This document shows positions 1-7,640 of a DNA stretch of 64,000 nt, piece after piece. Both the position numbers and the translations under genes were made by a program. Origin of the DNA: Lachnospiraceae bacterium (GTDB lineage: Bacteria; Bacillota; Clostridia; Lachnospirales; Lachnospiraceae); contig CAJTIU010000022.1 in assembly GCA_910576335.1 (NCBI GenBank), positions 23,765-87,764 of the forward strand. Direction: 5' to 3'. The notes beneath the pieces were generated by a model that saw only the letters and a program-made list of their open reading frames with translations, had not been told where the DNA came from and ran no database searches. The first letter of the stretch is position 1, and every line of letters starts with the position of its first letter.

Positions 1-355
1 ATTCAGCAAACCATCTTGCTTCTTCATAAGTTATATTTTCCCCTGCAAACCGTATCCAAAAATCATCATGGATCATTACGCCATGCGTCTTTCTTACAAT
101 TAGCAGCGGATTATAAAATTCAATATCCAAATCACGTAATAATTTATCACAATCTGCTCTTCTCTCCTCAAAGCATCTGCTTTCAAGCAAATCATTTACA
201 TCATCTTCAGAAACAGACTTTCTATTGCCAAATGCCTTGCATACGGGCTCTGATGTCAGATTCCTAAAATGTACCACGCCTGTAATCGGATTGAATCTAA
301 TACTGGTCATCACCTTATCTTCCAACATATAATCAAACTCTATCTCCTTACCCAT
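1..355 (-). CDS. Hypothetical protein, C-terminus cut by window edge
   Basis: The reading frame starts at an ATG at 355 and stays open to base 1, giving about 118 residues without a stop, so the C-terminus lies outside the window. It begins MGKEIEFDYMLEDKV and later contains RKTHGVMIHDDFW. It looks like a soluble, acidic cytoplasmic protein with no signal peptide or membrane segment. I do not recognise a named domain. It overlaps the 3' end of the HipA-like remnant by 16 bases, so the two were probably co-transcribed and translationally coupled. That context suggests a partner of a HipA-like kinase, which is inference only. Confidence 0.6.
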   Translation of the reverse strand, partial: MGKEIEFDYMLEDKVMTSIRFNPITGVVHFRNLTSEPVCKAFGNRKSVSEDDVNDLLESRCFEERRADCDKLLRDLDIEFYNPLLIVRKTHGVMIHDDFWIRFAGENITYEEARWFAE

Positions 356-716
356 GAGATTCCCTCCATTCTCTCTAGCTGACTTAGCAAAACTCCTTTT
401 GCCCTTTCATACATCTGCGACCTCCCGTCAAAAAATCTATACCAGCCAGCTTCCGCCTCTGTCAAATCTTCATAAAAAGCTTCTATATCTATCTTTAGAA
501 GCCCGGCATCCTGAAACAACTCCACCTGTTGCTTAAATGAATCATCAAATGGCCTCGCCTTTACCATACCTAATAATCAATGCCACATACAAAGGCTTCT
601 AGTCTGCTTACCAATACCTCTGCTATGTCCTCATATCCAAAATGATTGAATTTATATATCCTGTCATTTTTGAAAATCTTTTGCTGAGTACCTCTTGATG
701 TTGATTCCGAAATCAT
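340..716 (-). pseudogene. HipA-like kinase remnant, central part deleted
   Basis: Two abutting frames remain. The first (716 to 570) encodes 48 residues starting MISESTSRGTQQKIF and containing GYEDIAEVLVSRL, which resembles the N-terminus of the HipA-like/CtkA-type kinases of Firmicutes. It ends in TAG. Two bases later an ATG at 567 opens a 75-residue frame (MVKARPFDDSFKQQVELF...) that resembles the C-terminal tail of the same family. The roughly 200 residues that would carry the ATP-binding and catalytic loops are absent. I infer an internal deletion that left a non-catalytic gene. The family assignment rests on remembered patterns rather than on a search. Confidence 0.5.
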
Positions 717-816
717 TGCATACACTCCAAATATTGTTTAGTCTGTTATCGTCTATAGCCTGCCATCATTGTTTCTTCTTAAGAATTATAGCATGAGATA
801 TAAAGGAATAGCAATC

Positions 817-850
817 GGGGACGGGGCATTTTTAAAAATGCCCCGTCCCC
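817..850. repeat. R1 palindrome, copy 1 (34 bp)
   Basis: Perfect inverted repeat: GGGGACGGGGCATTTTT followed directly by its reverse complement. It lies 70 bases past the stop of the 922-3663 gene. There is no T-run after it, so it is not a textbook intrinsic terminator, although the RNA would fold into a long hairpin. The rest of 717-921 holds no gene I can support. Confidence 0.9.
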
Positions 851-921
851 AGTCACCAGTTACTTTCAGTTTTTTGTTATTGTTTCCATATATCTTTCCC
901 CTGCTAATTTTATATATTTTG

Positions 922-3663
922 CTATTTTATTTTGATTGTCACGGATTTCTTTTTACCGCTTCCATCCGTTGCCATAGCTGTAATCTTTACTTTTTTGCCC
1001 TTTCCTGCTTTCAGAGCTTTTACTTTTCCGGAGCTGCTTACGGTTGCATATTTTTTATTGCTGGTCGTCCACTTAAGCTTTTTATTCGCTTTCTTAGTGG
1101 CTGTGACTTTCGCTTTTAGTTTCAGCGTCTTTTTTGCCTTCACGGACTTACTTCCGGATATAGTTACCTTCTTTACCACGCCTTTCATGGACTTTATCTT
1201 ATAGGTAGCTTTCACTTTGCTGCCGTCTTTGGCTGTTGCCGTGATCGTCACCGACTTTCCGCCGGTTTTTTTCTTTATAGTGACAACGCCGGCACTGTTT
1301 ACAGTTGCAACTTTTTTGTTGCTTGACTTCCATGTAACTGCTTTGTTGGCTGCATTGGAAGGCGTAATTTTAGCGGTGAGCTTTATCTTCTTTCCGGCAG
1401 CGATTTGTTTTGAGATTCCGGAAAGTGTAATCTTAGAGACCTTCACCGGCGGCTTTTTCGTATTCGTATCTGTTGTTCCCGAATTGCCGGGTTTACCGCT
1501 GTTTGTATCATTATCCATCTTACCGGAACTTACTGTACCCGCAGAAGTATAGCAATTAGATGATATTATTAGATTCAAGGCAGGACGTACGGCCTTATAT
1601 CCGCTCATAGTACTGCCGTCCATGTGGTCAGGCTCTCCCGCTATGAGACTGCCGATGACATCTCCTTCTCTGCATACATATGCGACACGGTTCGGACGGT
1701 CTCCCGGCGAACGCAGCCACCAGGTGCTAATGCCTTCACTTTTCTCCATGCATATTCCCAACGCCTTTGCGTAGATACTGCCCTGACTTGTGCGCCCTTC
1801 GTCTTTTATTCTGGCCGATGACGTGAACCCATAAGCTTTTGCACTGTCCCCATATACTTCCGATTCTGACAGGAGGAATATCTTATCTGTTGTGTCATTT
1901 CCTCCCTCTGTTTTATTCTGGATATTGTCAGCGTTTACTACAGTAGTGTCTTCTATCGCTGACCTTTCAGCCTTAGTAAATGCACTGTTAATAAAATTGC
2001 GGCTGTCTATGCTTGTTCCTCCGTAATTCCTTCCCGCTTGATTGGATGTTTTTCCATAGCCATTCAGCCAGCTTCGCATCATACTTGTTTCCCATGTTAC
2101 AGAATCACATGGGTAATTATAATACTGATTGTCTAACCCCTGTTCAGCCAGAAGGAACGCCCGGTTCCCGTCCACTCTCAGTACCCGCCATTTGATCGGC
2201 TCGTATTTGAAGTAGTGATATGGTTCATTTTCTGACCAATTATAATAACCATATCCGCTGTTCACGCCGCCATGCGCTTCACTCCGCTCTAACCTGCGGT
2301 ATTTCTCTCCGTCAATTGTAATATCATTGATCGCATTCCACTGAGATTCCGGCGCATTTTTAAGCTTATTATACAGGCTGCTGTCTCCTATGATATCTCC
2401 GCTTCTTATCAGGCTTTTATCTACAGAGGTATAATTATCTGCGGACGGTACAACCTCCGCCTGCGGATAGCTCCCGAACCAGACACAGTCCCAGGTTACC
2501 TTCTGCCCTGCTTTCATACTGGAATCTGTTACAATCTTTGGATTGTTCAGGCTGATTCCGCCATTGCCGCCTCCGTCATCTCCGCCGTCCCCGCTGTCCG
2601 GAGCGCTCTCCGTTCCATCTGAACATACTTTCCCGGCATAGGTGTAATGATTAGATGACAATTCAAGATTCAGGCCGACACGTACACCCACACCCACAAC
2701 CGATACAAATTCAGTTCCGTTTGTAGTAATCAAGCCTACATCGGCACTACTGCCTGCCGGCGCACGCATCCACCAACTGCTTCCTCCTACATTAACCCCA
2801 TTTTCATACTTGTCTGTATAAAATTTTACTCCCATTGCCTTTGCATAGGTACTGCTTTTGCTCCAGCGTGTCTCAGAACGTTCCTGTGCGCGCGGTGCAA
2901 ATCCTTCACTGCTGTCGCTTGCTTCTTTCTCTGACATCAGGAATATCTTATCTGTCGTATTGTTTTCTCCTTCACCATTTGTTACGTTAGTATCAATTAC
3001 TGCTGATTGTTCCTCCTGGGAAAATGCCCGGTTAAAAAAATCTCCGTTCAGCCAGCTCCGGACGGTACTGTTTTCCCATGTCACACTTTCTGTCTGCTCA
3101 CTGTTATATTGCTGCGCGTCCAGCACTATATCAGACAACAGCTTCACCTGATTTCCATCTACTTTTAACACGCGCCATTTCACAGGCTCATATTTAAAAA
3201 AATGGTACTTATCATATTGTGTCGTCCACTGGTAATACGTTTCATCTACATTAGGATCCTGCTTTTGAGCGTCAGACCATGATATCCTATGGTATGTATC
3301 ATTGCCCACTACGATATCATTATTCTCATCCCAATCCGAATTATCTCTTGTGCTTAGTTCCTGATACAACTGCGCATCTTCTATAATATCGCCGCTTTTC
3401 AGCCCGCTTTTATCTACTTCGGCGTAGTCTTCCGCCGACTCAACAATCTCTGCCTGCGGATAACTTCCGAACCAGATGCAATCCCATGTCGTCCTGTATC
3501 CCCCGACTGCATTGGGGTCAACATCTCCATCCGGGTTTTTTAGACTGTGGGCTGCTCTCCCGGTAACTTCCTGTGCATTGACAGGGAAGCCCGGGCATAC
3601 CCCTGCACACATCATCACCGACATCAGCAAGGCGAGCATCTTATTAACTACACGTTTTTTCAT
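922..3663 (-). CDS. Secreted DUF6273 (x2) and BIG2 (x2) protein
   Basis: The product has 913 residues. An N-terminal signal peptide (residues 1-30, basic MKKR then a hydrophobic stretch ending near NAQE) directs it out of the cell. Two DUF6273 modules follow (about 58-340 and 394-700), each with the hallmarks WFGSYPQAE, FKYEPVKWRVL or FKYEPIKWRVL, DKIFL and a WW-containing R-[AS]-P segment. The last 175 residues are lysine-rich bacterial Ig-like (BIG2) repeats. There is no LPXTG sorting motif, so it may be released or bind the wall through the basic BIG2 part. The start is fixed by GGAGG 9 bases upstream. Only 19 bases separate it from the upstream paralogue, so both are expressed from the promoter at 6863-6890. 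The function of DUF6273 is unknown. Confidence 0.85.
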   Translation of the reverse strand: MKKRVVNKMLALLMSVMMCAGVCPGFPVNAQEVTGRAAHSLKNPDGDVDPNAVGGYRTTWDCIWFGSYPQAEIVESAEDYAEVDKSGLKSGDIIEDAQLYQELSTRDNSDWDENNDIVVGNDTYHRISWSDAQKQDPNVDETYYQWTTQYDKYHFFKYEPVKWRVLKVDGNQVKLLSDIVLDAQQYNSEQTESVTWENSTVRSWLNGDFFNRAFSQEEQSAVIDTNVTNGEGENNTTDKIFLMSEKEASDSSEGFAPRAQERSETRWSKSSTYAKAMGVKFYTDKYENGVNVGGSSWWMRAPAGSSADVGLITTNGTEFVSVVGVGVRVGLNLELSSNHYTYAGKVCSDGTESAPDSGDGGDDGGGNGGISLNNPKIVTDSSMKAGQKVTWDCVWFGSYPQAEVVPSADNYTSVDKSLIRSGDIIGDSSLYNKLKNAPESQWNAINDITIDGEKYRRLERSEAHGGVNSGYGYYNWSENEPYHYFKYEPIKWRVLRVDGNRAFLLAEQGLDNQYYNYPCDSVTWETSMMRSWLNGYGKTSNQAGRNYGGTSIDSRNFINSAFTKAERSAIEDTTVVNADNIQNKTEGGNDTTDKIFLLSESEVYGDSAKAYGFTSSARIKDEGRTSQGSIYAKALGICMEKSEGISTWWLRSPGDRPNRVAYVCREGDVIGSLIAGEPDHMDGSTMSGYKAVRPALNLIISSNCYTSAGTVSSGKMDNDTNSGKPGNSGTTDTNTKKPPVKVSKITLSGISKQIAAGKKIKLTAKITPSNAANKAVTWKSSNKKVATVNSAGVVTIKKKTGGKSVTITATAKDGSKVKATYKIKSMKGVVKKVTISGSKSVKAKKTLKLKAKVTATKKANKKLKWTTSNKKYATVSSSGKVKALKAGKGKKVKITAMATDGSGKKKSVTIKIK

Positions 3664-3682
3664 TGCTTTCCCTCCGATTATG

Positions 3683-6600
3683 CTAATTAATCTTGATTGT
3701 TACCGACTTCTTTTTGCCGCTTCCGTCCGTTGCCATAGCGGTAATCTTCACTTTTTTGCCTTTTCCTGCTTTCAGCGCTTTTACTTTGCCGGAGATGCTT
3801 ACGGTTGCGTACTTTTTATTGCTGCTTGCCCACTTAACCTTCTTATTCGCCTGCTTTGCTGCCGTGACTTTGGCTTTCAGTTTCAGCGTCTTTCCTGCCT
3901 TCACAGGCTTCTTTCCGGATATGGCTATCTTCTTTACCGCACCTTTCATGGACTTTATCTTATAAGTAGCTTTCACTCCGCTGCCGTCCCTGGCTGTTGC
4001 TGTGATAGTCACTGACTTTCCGCCGGAGTTCTTCTTCATCGTGACGATACCGGCGCTGTTTACCGTTGCAACTTTTGTGTTGCCGGACTTCCATGTGACT
4101 GCTTTGTTTGAAGCATTAGAGGGTATAAACCTTGCAGTAAGCTTTATCTTCTTTCCGGCAGCAATCTGTTTTGAGATTCCGGAAAGCGTAATCCTGGAAA
4201 CTTTTACCGGCTTGTTTGTTCCTGCCGGCGGATTTGTTGTATCCGATGAACCGCTCCCCGGCGTATTGTTGTCTCCGCCATTTCCATTGCCGCCGTTGTT
4301 CCCATCATCTCCATTGCCACTGTTGTTTCCGTCATCTCCGCCGTTTCCATCGTCCCCGCCGTTTCCGTCATCTCCGCCGTTTCCATCGTCTCCGCCGTTT
4401 CCATTGTCTCCGTTGTCTCCGCCGTTTCCATTGTCTCCGTTGTCTCCGCCGTTTCCATCGTCCCCGCCGTTTCCGTTGTCTCCGCCGTTTCCGTTGTCTC
4501 CGTTGTCTCCACCGTTTCCGTCGTCTCCGCCGTTTCCGTCATCTCCGCCGTTTCCATCGTTTCCATCGTCTCCGCCGTTTCCGTCATCTCCGCCGTTTCC
4601 GTCGTCTCCGTCATCCACACTTTCTCCGGGTCTTAGAAATTCTTTTTTGTCTTCGGCTGCCACCTCAATCTCTAGCCCATCTGAACTTACTCTCCCCGCA
4701 TAATAAGCATGGTGTTCAGAAGTCAGATTAAGGTTCAGCGCACTGCGCACACTCACATTGCTAATTGAACCTGTCCTGTCTACAACCCCACCAGGACTGG
4801 TGACAAATGGCACATAACTGACATCGTTTGACGCACGCAGCCACCAATAGCAGGTGTCCCTACTCACATTTTGTGATTCAAACACGGCTCCCATTGCCTT
4901 GGCATAAGTACTGCTCTTACTCCGTCGTATCTTAGAAAGAGATTCTTTCGTGTTTCCAAATCCATAGGCCTTTGCACTATCCCCAATCACTTCTGACTCT
5001 GACAAAAAGAACACCCGATCTTGCGTGTTATCACTTCCCTCTAATCCAGTGTCAGAAGCAGGAACGTTCACCACGTCCGTAACCTCGACTGCCGTTTTTT
5101 CTTCTTCGGTAAATGCACTCTCGATAAAACTTTTACTTTTATAAAACGTTTTCTCAGGGTCACTCGTCAGTTCATGTCCGTTCAGCCACTTTCTGATCCC
5201 GCTCGTTTCCCATTTAGAATTTTCCTGTAGAACATTATATACCTGCGTGTCCAGTGCAACATCAGTCAAAAGGAACGCCCGCTCCTTATCCACATTCAAT
5301 ACCCGCCACTTGATTGGTTCATATTTAAAATAGTGGTATGTAACATCATCTTCCCATGTATAATGAGGTCCACTGCCATACGTAGCATCAGCTTTCTTTA
5401 TCCTGCGGTATCTTTCCCCGTCTAATGTAACATCATTTCCTTCCCAGTCGTTATCTTGAGCATCTGTCAGTTTCTTATATAATTCGGCATCTTCTATAAG
5501 CTCAACAGATCCCAGTCTGTCTTTAGCTATAGCGTTATAAGCATCTGTGGATGCAACAACCTCTGCCTGCGGATAGCTGCCGAACCAAACACAGTCCCAT
5601 ATTGCCGTCTCCACTCCATTCAAGCCCTCTTTTGTCATTGGGACTTTTAGTCTGGTTCCAATCTTCCCGGAAGCATACTGTGTCTTCGGATTACCAAGAT
5701 TGTCGATTGCTTCGTTGTCTTCCGCCGGTGTCTCTTCCACAGTTCCGTCAGAACACACCTTTCCTGCATAACAGGCGCCGCTACCAGAAGACAAATCAAG
5801 ATTCAGCGCAGACCGTACACCAGTCGTTGTATCTAGCGTTCTGGCATCACTGCCAATATTTCCTGTCTCCATGCTCCTTGATGAAGAAGCTATACTGTGA
5901 CCCGGCGTACGCAGCCACCACGCGCTGAAGCCCTTAGCTGTATCCGTTGCCTTGAACTGTATACCCATCGCCTTTGCATAAGTGCTACTCTTACTCTTGC
6001 GAGTTACCGCAGATTCGCTCGCCGGTATCCCAAACCCATAAGCTCTTGCACTGTCCTCGCTTGACTCTGATTCTGACAAGAGAAAAATCTTATCTTTCGT
6101 ATCACTTCCTCCACTAGTCAAGTATTCAGAATTAGGGGCATTCACTACATCTGTCTCTACAATGGCCGCTTTTTCCTTTTCATCAAATGCACTTTCAATA
6201 AAACTTTTTGTTACGTAGAGCTTGTCATTCTCGGTCGTATTTCCATTCAGCCACCTTCGGATACCACAGCCTTCCCATTGAACTGGTGTGCCATGTACCT
6301 GAGTATCCAGCGCGGTATCAGAAAGAAGGAACGCCTGATTCCCATCTACCTTTAATACCCGCCATTTCACAGGCTCATATTTAAAATAATGATACGAAGT
6401 ATCATCACTCTCCCACTTATAATCCACAGTCCCGAGCCGAAGACCGACTACATCACTTGATTTTATCCTTCGGTATTTTTGTCCGTCTAATGTAATATCT
6501 CCCCCTTCCCATTGACCGTCTTCGGCATTCTTTAGACTCTGATACAGCCCGGCATCTTCTATGATGTCGCCGTCTTCCAAAATACTTTGCTCTACTGCGG

Positions 6601-6829
6601 CATAGCTCTCTGCGGATTCTACAATCTCCGCCTGTGGGTAACTCCCGAACCAAACACAGTCCCATGTTGCCTTCACATTAGGGATTGTACCGCTAATCTC
6701 CCCCACATTCGGATTATCTGTTTTCCCAGCCACTTCCTGCGCACCAGCAGTGACTCCTGAGCATAAGCTCATGCTCATCACGGCAGCAAGCAGCAGTGCC
6801 GTCTTCCTGTAAACTGTCATTTTCTTCAT
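3683..6829 (-). CDS. Large secreted DUF6273 (x2) and BIG2 protein with repeat linker
   Basis: The product has about 1048 residues. I chose the ATG at 6829 because GGAGGAAGAG lies just upstream and the protein then begins MKKMTVYRK with a good signal peptide. The frame is open further upstream only because it runs through a G10 tract. Two DUF6273 modules (WFGSYPQAE, FKYEPVKWRVL or FKYEPIKWRVL, WWLR) are followed by a roughly 115-residue Gly/Asp/Asn linker built of GDDGNGG-like repeats, then BIG2 domains nearly identical to those of the downstream gene. The pair probably arose by duplication. It is likely a surface or secreted protein. It is the first gene of a two-gene operon under a promoter with a homopolymeric spacer. 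Confidence 0.85.
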   Translation of the reverse strand: MKKMTVYRKTALLLAAVMSMSLCSGVTAGAQEVAGKTDNPNVGEISGTIPNVKATWDCVWFGSYPQAEIVESAESYAAVEQSILEDGDIIEDAGLYQSLKNAEDGQWEGGDITLDGQKYRRIKSSDVVGLRLGTVDYKWESDDTSYHYFKYEPVKWRVLKVDGNQAFLLSDTALDTQVHGTPVQWEGCGIRRWLNGNTTENDKLYVTKSFIESAFDEKEKAAIVETDVVNAPNSEYLTSGGSDTKDKIFLLSESESSEDSARAYGFGIPASESAVTRKSKSSTYAKAMGIQFKATDTAKGFSAWWLRTPGHSIASSSRSMETGNIGSDARTLDTTTGVRSALNLDLSSGSGACYAGKVCSDGTVEETPAEDNEAIDNLGNPKTQYASGKIGTRLKVPMTKEGLNGVETAIWDCVWFGSYPQAEVVASTDAYNAIAKDRLGSVELIEDAELYKKLTDAQDNDWEGNDVTLDGERYRRIKKADATYGSGPHYTWEDDVTYHYFKYEPIKWRVLNVDKERAFLLTDVALDTQVYNVLQENSKWETSGIRKWLNGHELTSDPEKTFYKSKSFIESAFTEEEKTAVEVTDVVNVPASDTGLEGSDNTQDRVFFLSESEVIGDSAKAYGFGNTKESLSKIRRSKSSTYAKAMGAVFESQNVSRDTCYWWLRASNDVSYVPFVTSPGGVVDRTGSISNVSVRSALNLNLTSEHHAYYAGRVSSDGLEIEVAAEDKKEFLRPGESVDDGDDGNGGDDGNGGDDGNDGNGGDDGNGGDDGNGGDNGDNGNGGDNGNGGDDGNGGDNGDNGNGGDNGDNGNGGDDGNGGDDGNGGDDGNGGDDGNNSGNGDDGNNGGNGNGGDNNTPGSGSSDTTNPPAGTNKPVKVSRITLSGISKQIAAGKKIKLTARFIPSNASNKAVTWKSGNTKVATVNSAGIVTMKKNSGGKSVTITATARDGSGVKATYKIKSMKGAVKKIAISGKKPVKAGKTLKLKAKVTAAKQANKKVKWASSNKKYATVSISGKVKALKAGKGKKVKITAMATDGSGKKKSVTIKIN
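4262..4617. repeat. In-frame tandem repeat encoding a Gly/Asp/Asn linker
   Basis: Imperfect units of roughly 9-18 bases (tccgccgtttcc with variants such as catcgtc, gtcatc and attgtc) are iterated about twenty times inside the 3683-6829 gene. On the coding strand they read GDDGNGG or GDNGNGG. The unit is a multiple of three, so gain or loss of units would change linker length without breaking the frame. Confidence 0.85.
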
Positions 6830-6862
6830 TGCTCTTCCTCCATAATCTATATTTACTTTTCG

Positions 6863-6890
6863 ATTATACCCCCCCCCCACTATTTGTCAA
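6863..6890 (-). promoter_or_regulatory. Consensus sigma-A promoter with G10 tract in the spacer
   Basis: On the minus strand TTGACA (6890-6885) and TATAAT (6868-6863) are both perfect consensus boxes. The 16-bp spacer is AATAGT followed by ten G residues (C10 at 6869-6878 on the plus strand). Transcription would begin about 25 bases ahead of the start codon at 6829. A change to G11 would give the optimal 17-bp spacing. Confidence 0.85.
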
Positions 6891-6930
6891 TCTTTAGGCA
6901 ATGCTAAAATAGAGCTGTTTCACGAAGGAT

Positions 6931-7006
6931 GTGTTACTGTTCACTCCGTGACCAGTAACATTCGCAAATCCATTTAAAATTCGCTTTGCGAATGGGATTT
7001 GCTCAC
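6931..7006. repeat. R2 dispersed hairpin repeat, copy 1
   Basis: It begins TGTTACTGTTCACTCC and contains the complementary CAGTAACA, then ATTCGCAAATCCATTT and the complementary AATGGGATTTGC. It matches 22515-22651 (inverted) and 39610-39745. It is the short form: it lacks the distal GGACT..AGTCC hairpin of the other two. Confidence 0.8.
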
Positions 7007-7066
7007 TCCTACTCATCAACTGCGGCAAGCACTCTTGACATGGTCGGTACTGATGGCATCCCGTTT

Positions 7067-7100
7067 GGGGACGGGGCATTTTTAAAAATGCCCCGTCCCC
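7067..7100. repeat. R1 palindrome, copy 2 (34 bp)
   Basis: Identical to the copy at 817-850 (GGGGACGGGGCATTTTT plus its reverse complement). It lies 6 bases past the stop codon of the small gene at 7107-7262, so it forms the 3' end of that transcript. Confidence 0.9.
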
Positions 7101-7106
7101 AGTCAC

Positions 7107-7262
7107 TCAGTCATGTTTCGTTTCTTCAAGTTGTCTCTTCGCGCTAATCTCCGCCCTCCTGCATCCTCCTCCTGACACCTCGTATACCTTTCCGTCTTTC
7201 AGAATAACATCCAGGTAGCACATATTACTGCAGCCGCTGCAGGTTATCTTTTTCACTTCCAT
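7107..7262 (-). CDS. 51-residue CxxC protein, probable Fe-S or zinc binding
   Basis: This short gene has the ribosome binding site GGGAGGAAGAG directly before the ATG at 7262. It encodes 51 residues starting MEVKKITCSGCSNMC and continuing YLDVILKDGKVYEVSGGGC. The C-x2-C-x3-C pattern plus a later cysteine resembles the N-terminal [4Fe-4S] or zinc segment of DUF1667 proteins and molybdopterin oxidoreductases (inference). The C-terminal tail is charged. It stands alone between the secreted-protein operon promoter and the R3 element, and its stop lies next to an R1 palindrome. The coding call rests on the ribosome binding site, the cysteine pattern and balanced composition. Confidence 0.7.
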   Translation of the reverse strand: MEVKKITCSGCSNMCYLDVILKDGKVYEVSGGGCRRAEISAKRQLEETKHD

Positions 7263-7287
7263 ACTCTTCCTCCCAACATTTGTTATT

Positions 7288-7479
7288 ATGTAAGCGTCAA
7301 AAGGTGTTTTAACGCTTCTGATACACGGATTGTTCCGTGCTTACGCACTCTCACAATCCCAAAACACCTCGAATCCGTTCATTTTTCTACGAAAAATGGC
7401 TACTTCTCGGTGTTTTACGCGTCCCAAAGTCATGCTTTTTCATGCAAGTATGAAACGCGTGACCTTTTGACGCTTGTAT
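7288..7479. repeat. R3 dispersed element with terminal inverted repeats
   Basis: The ends are AAGCGTCAAAAGGT (7292-7305) and ACCTTTTGACGCTT (7462-7475), a 14-bp perfect terminal inverted repeat. Inside are further short inverted stretches around GGTGTTTTA and a segment CATGCTTTTTCATGCAAG that recurs at 34632. There is no open frame of note, so it would be a non-autonomous mobile or structured element. The 7480-7640 stretch that follows is the upstream region of the alcohol dehydrogenase gene; I see no confident promoter there. Confidence 0.7.
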
Positions 7480-7640
7480 CATATTATATCTTTCCTTTAG
7501 AACTCAATCATACCACACCGAATCCGCTATTGACAAACAATTAACGGCTTGTTATATTGATTTTTGGGAAAATGTTCCGATTCACTTCTATCCCCTCATA
7601 TTAATGAAAAAAACAATGTAATGAAAGGACGAATATCACC

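Noticed and set aside
769..1119. Small proteins containing GDGAFLKMPRPQ
   Set aside because: This peptide is just the R1 palindrome translated; it appears wherever R1 falls in an open frame.
4262..4617. Possible CRISPR array because of regularly repeated short units
   Set aside because: There are no unique spacers, the units are in frame and protein-coding, and no cas genes are present.
4002..4731. Long open frames on both strands through the GDN repeat, including proline- and threonine-rich proteins
   Set aside because: They are frame shadows of the tandem repeat in the secreted-protein gene; none has a ribosome binding site or non-repetitive protein-like sequence.
6830..6880. Upstream start of the 3683 gene reading through the poly-G tract
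   Set aside because: The tract lies between -35 and -10 boxes and would not be transcribed from that promoter; the ATG at 6829 has a proper ribosome binding site and signal peptide.
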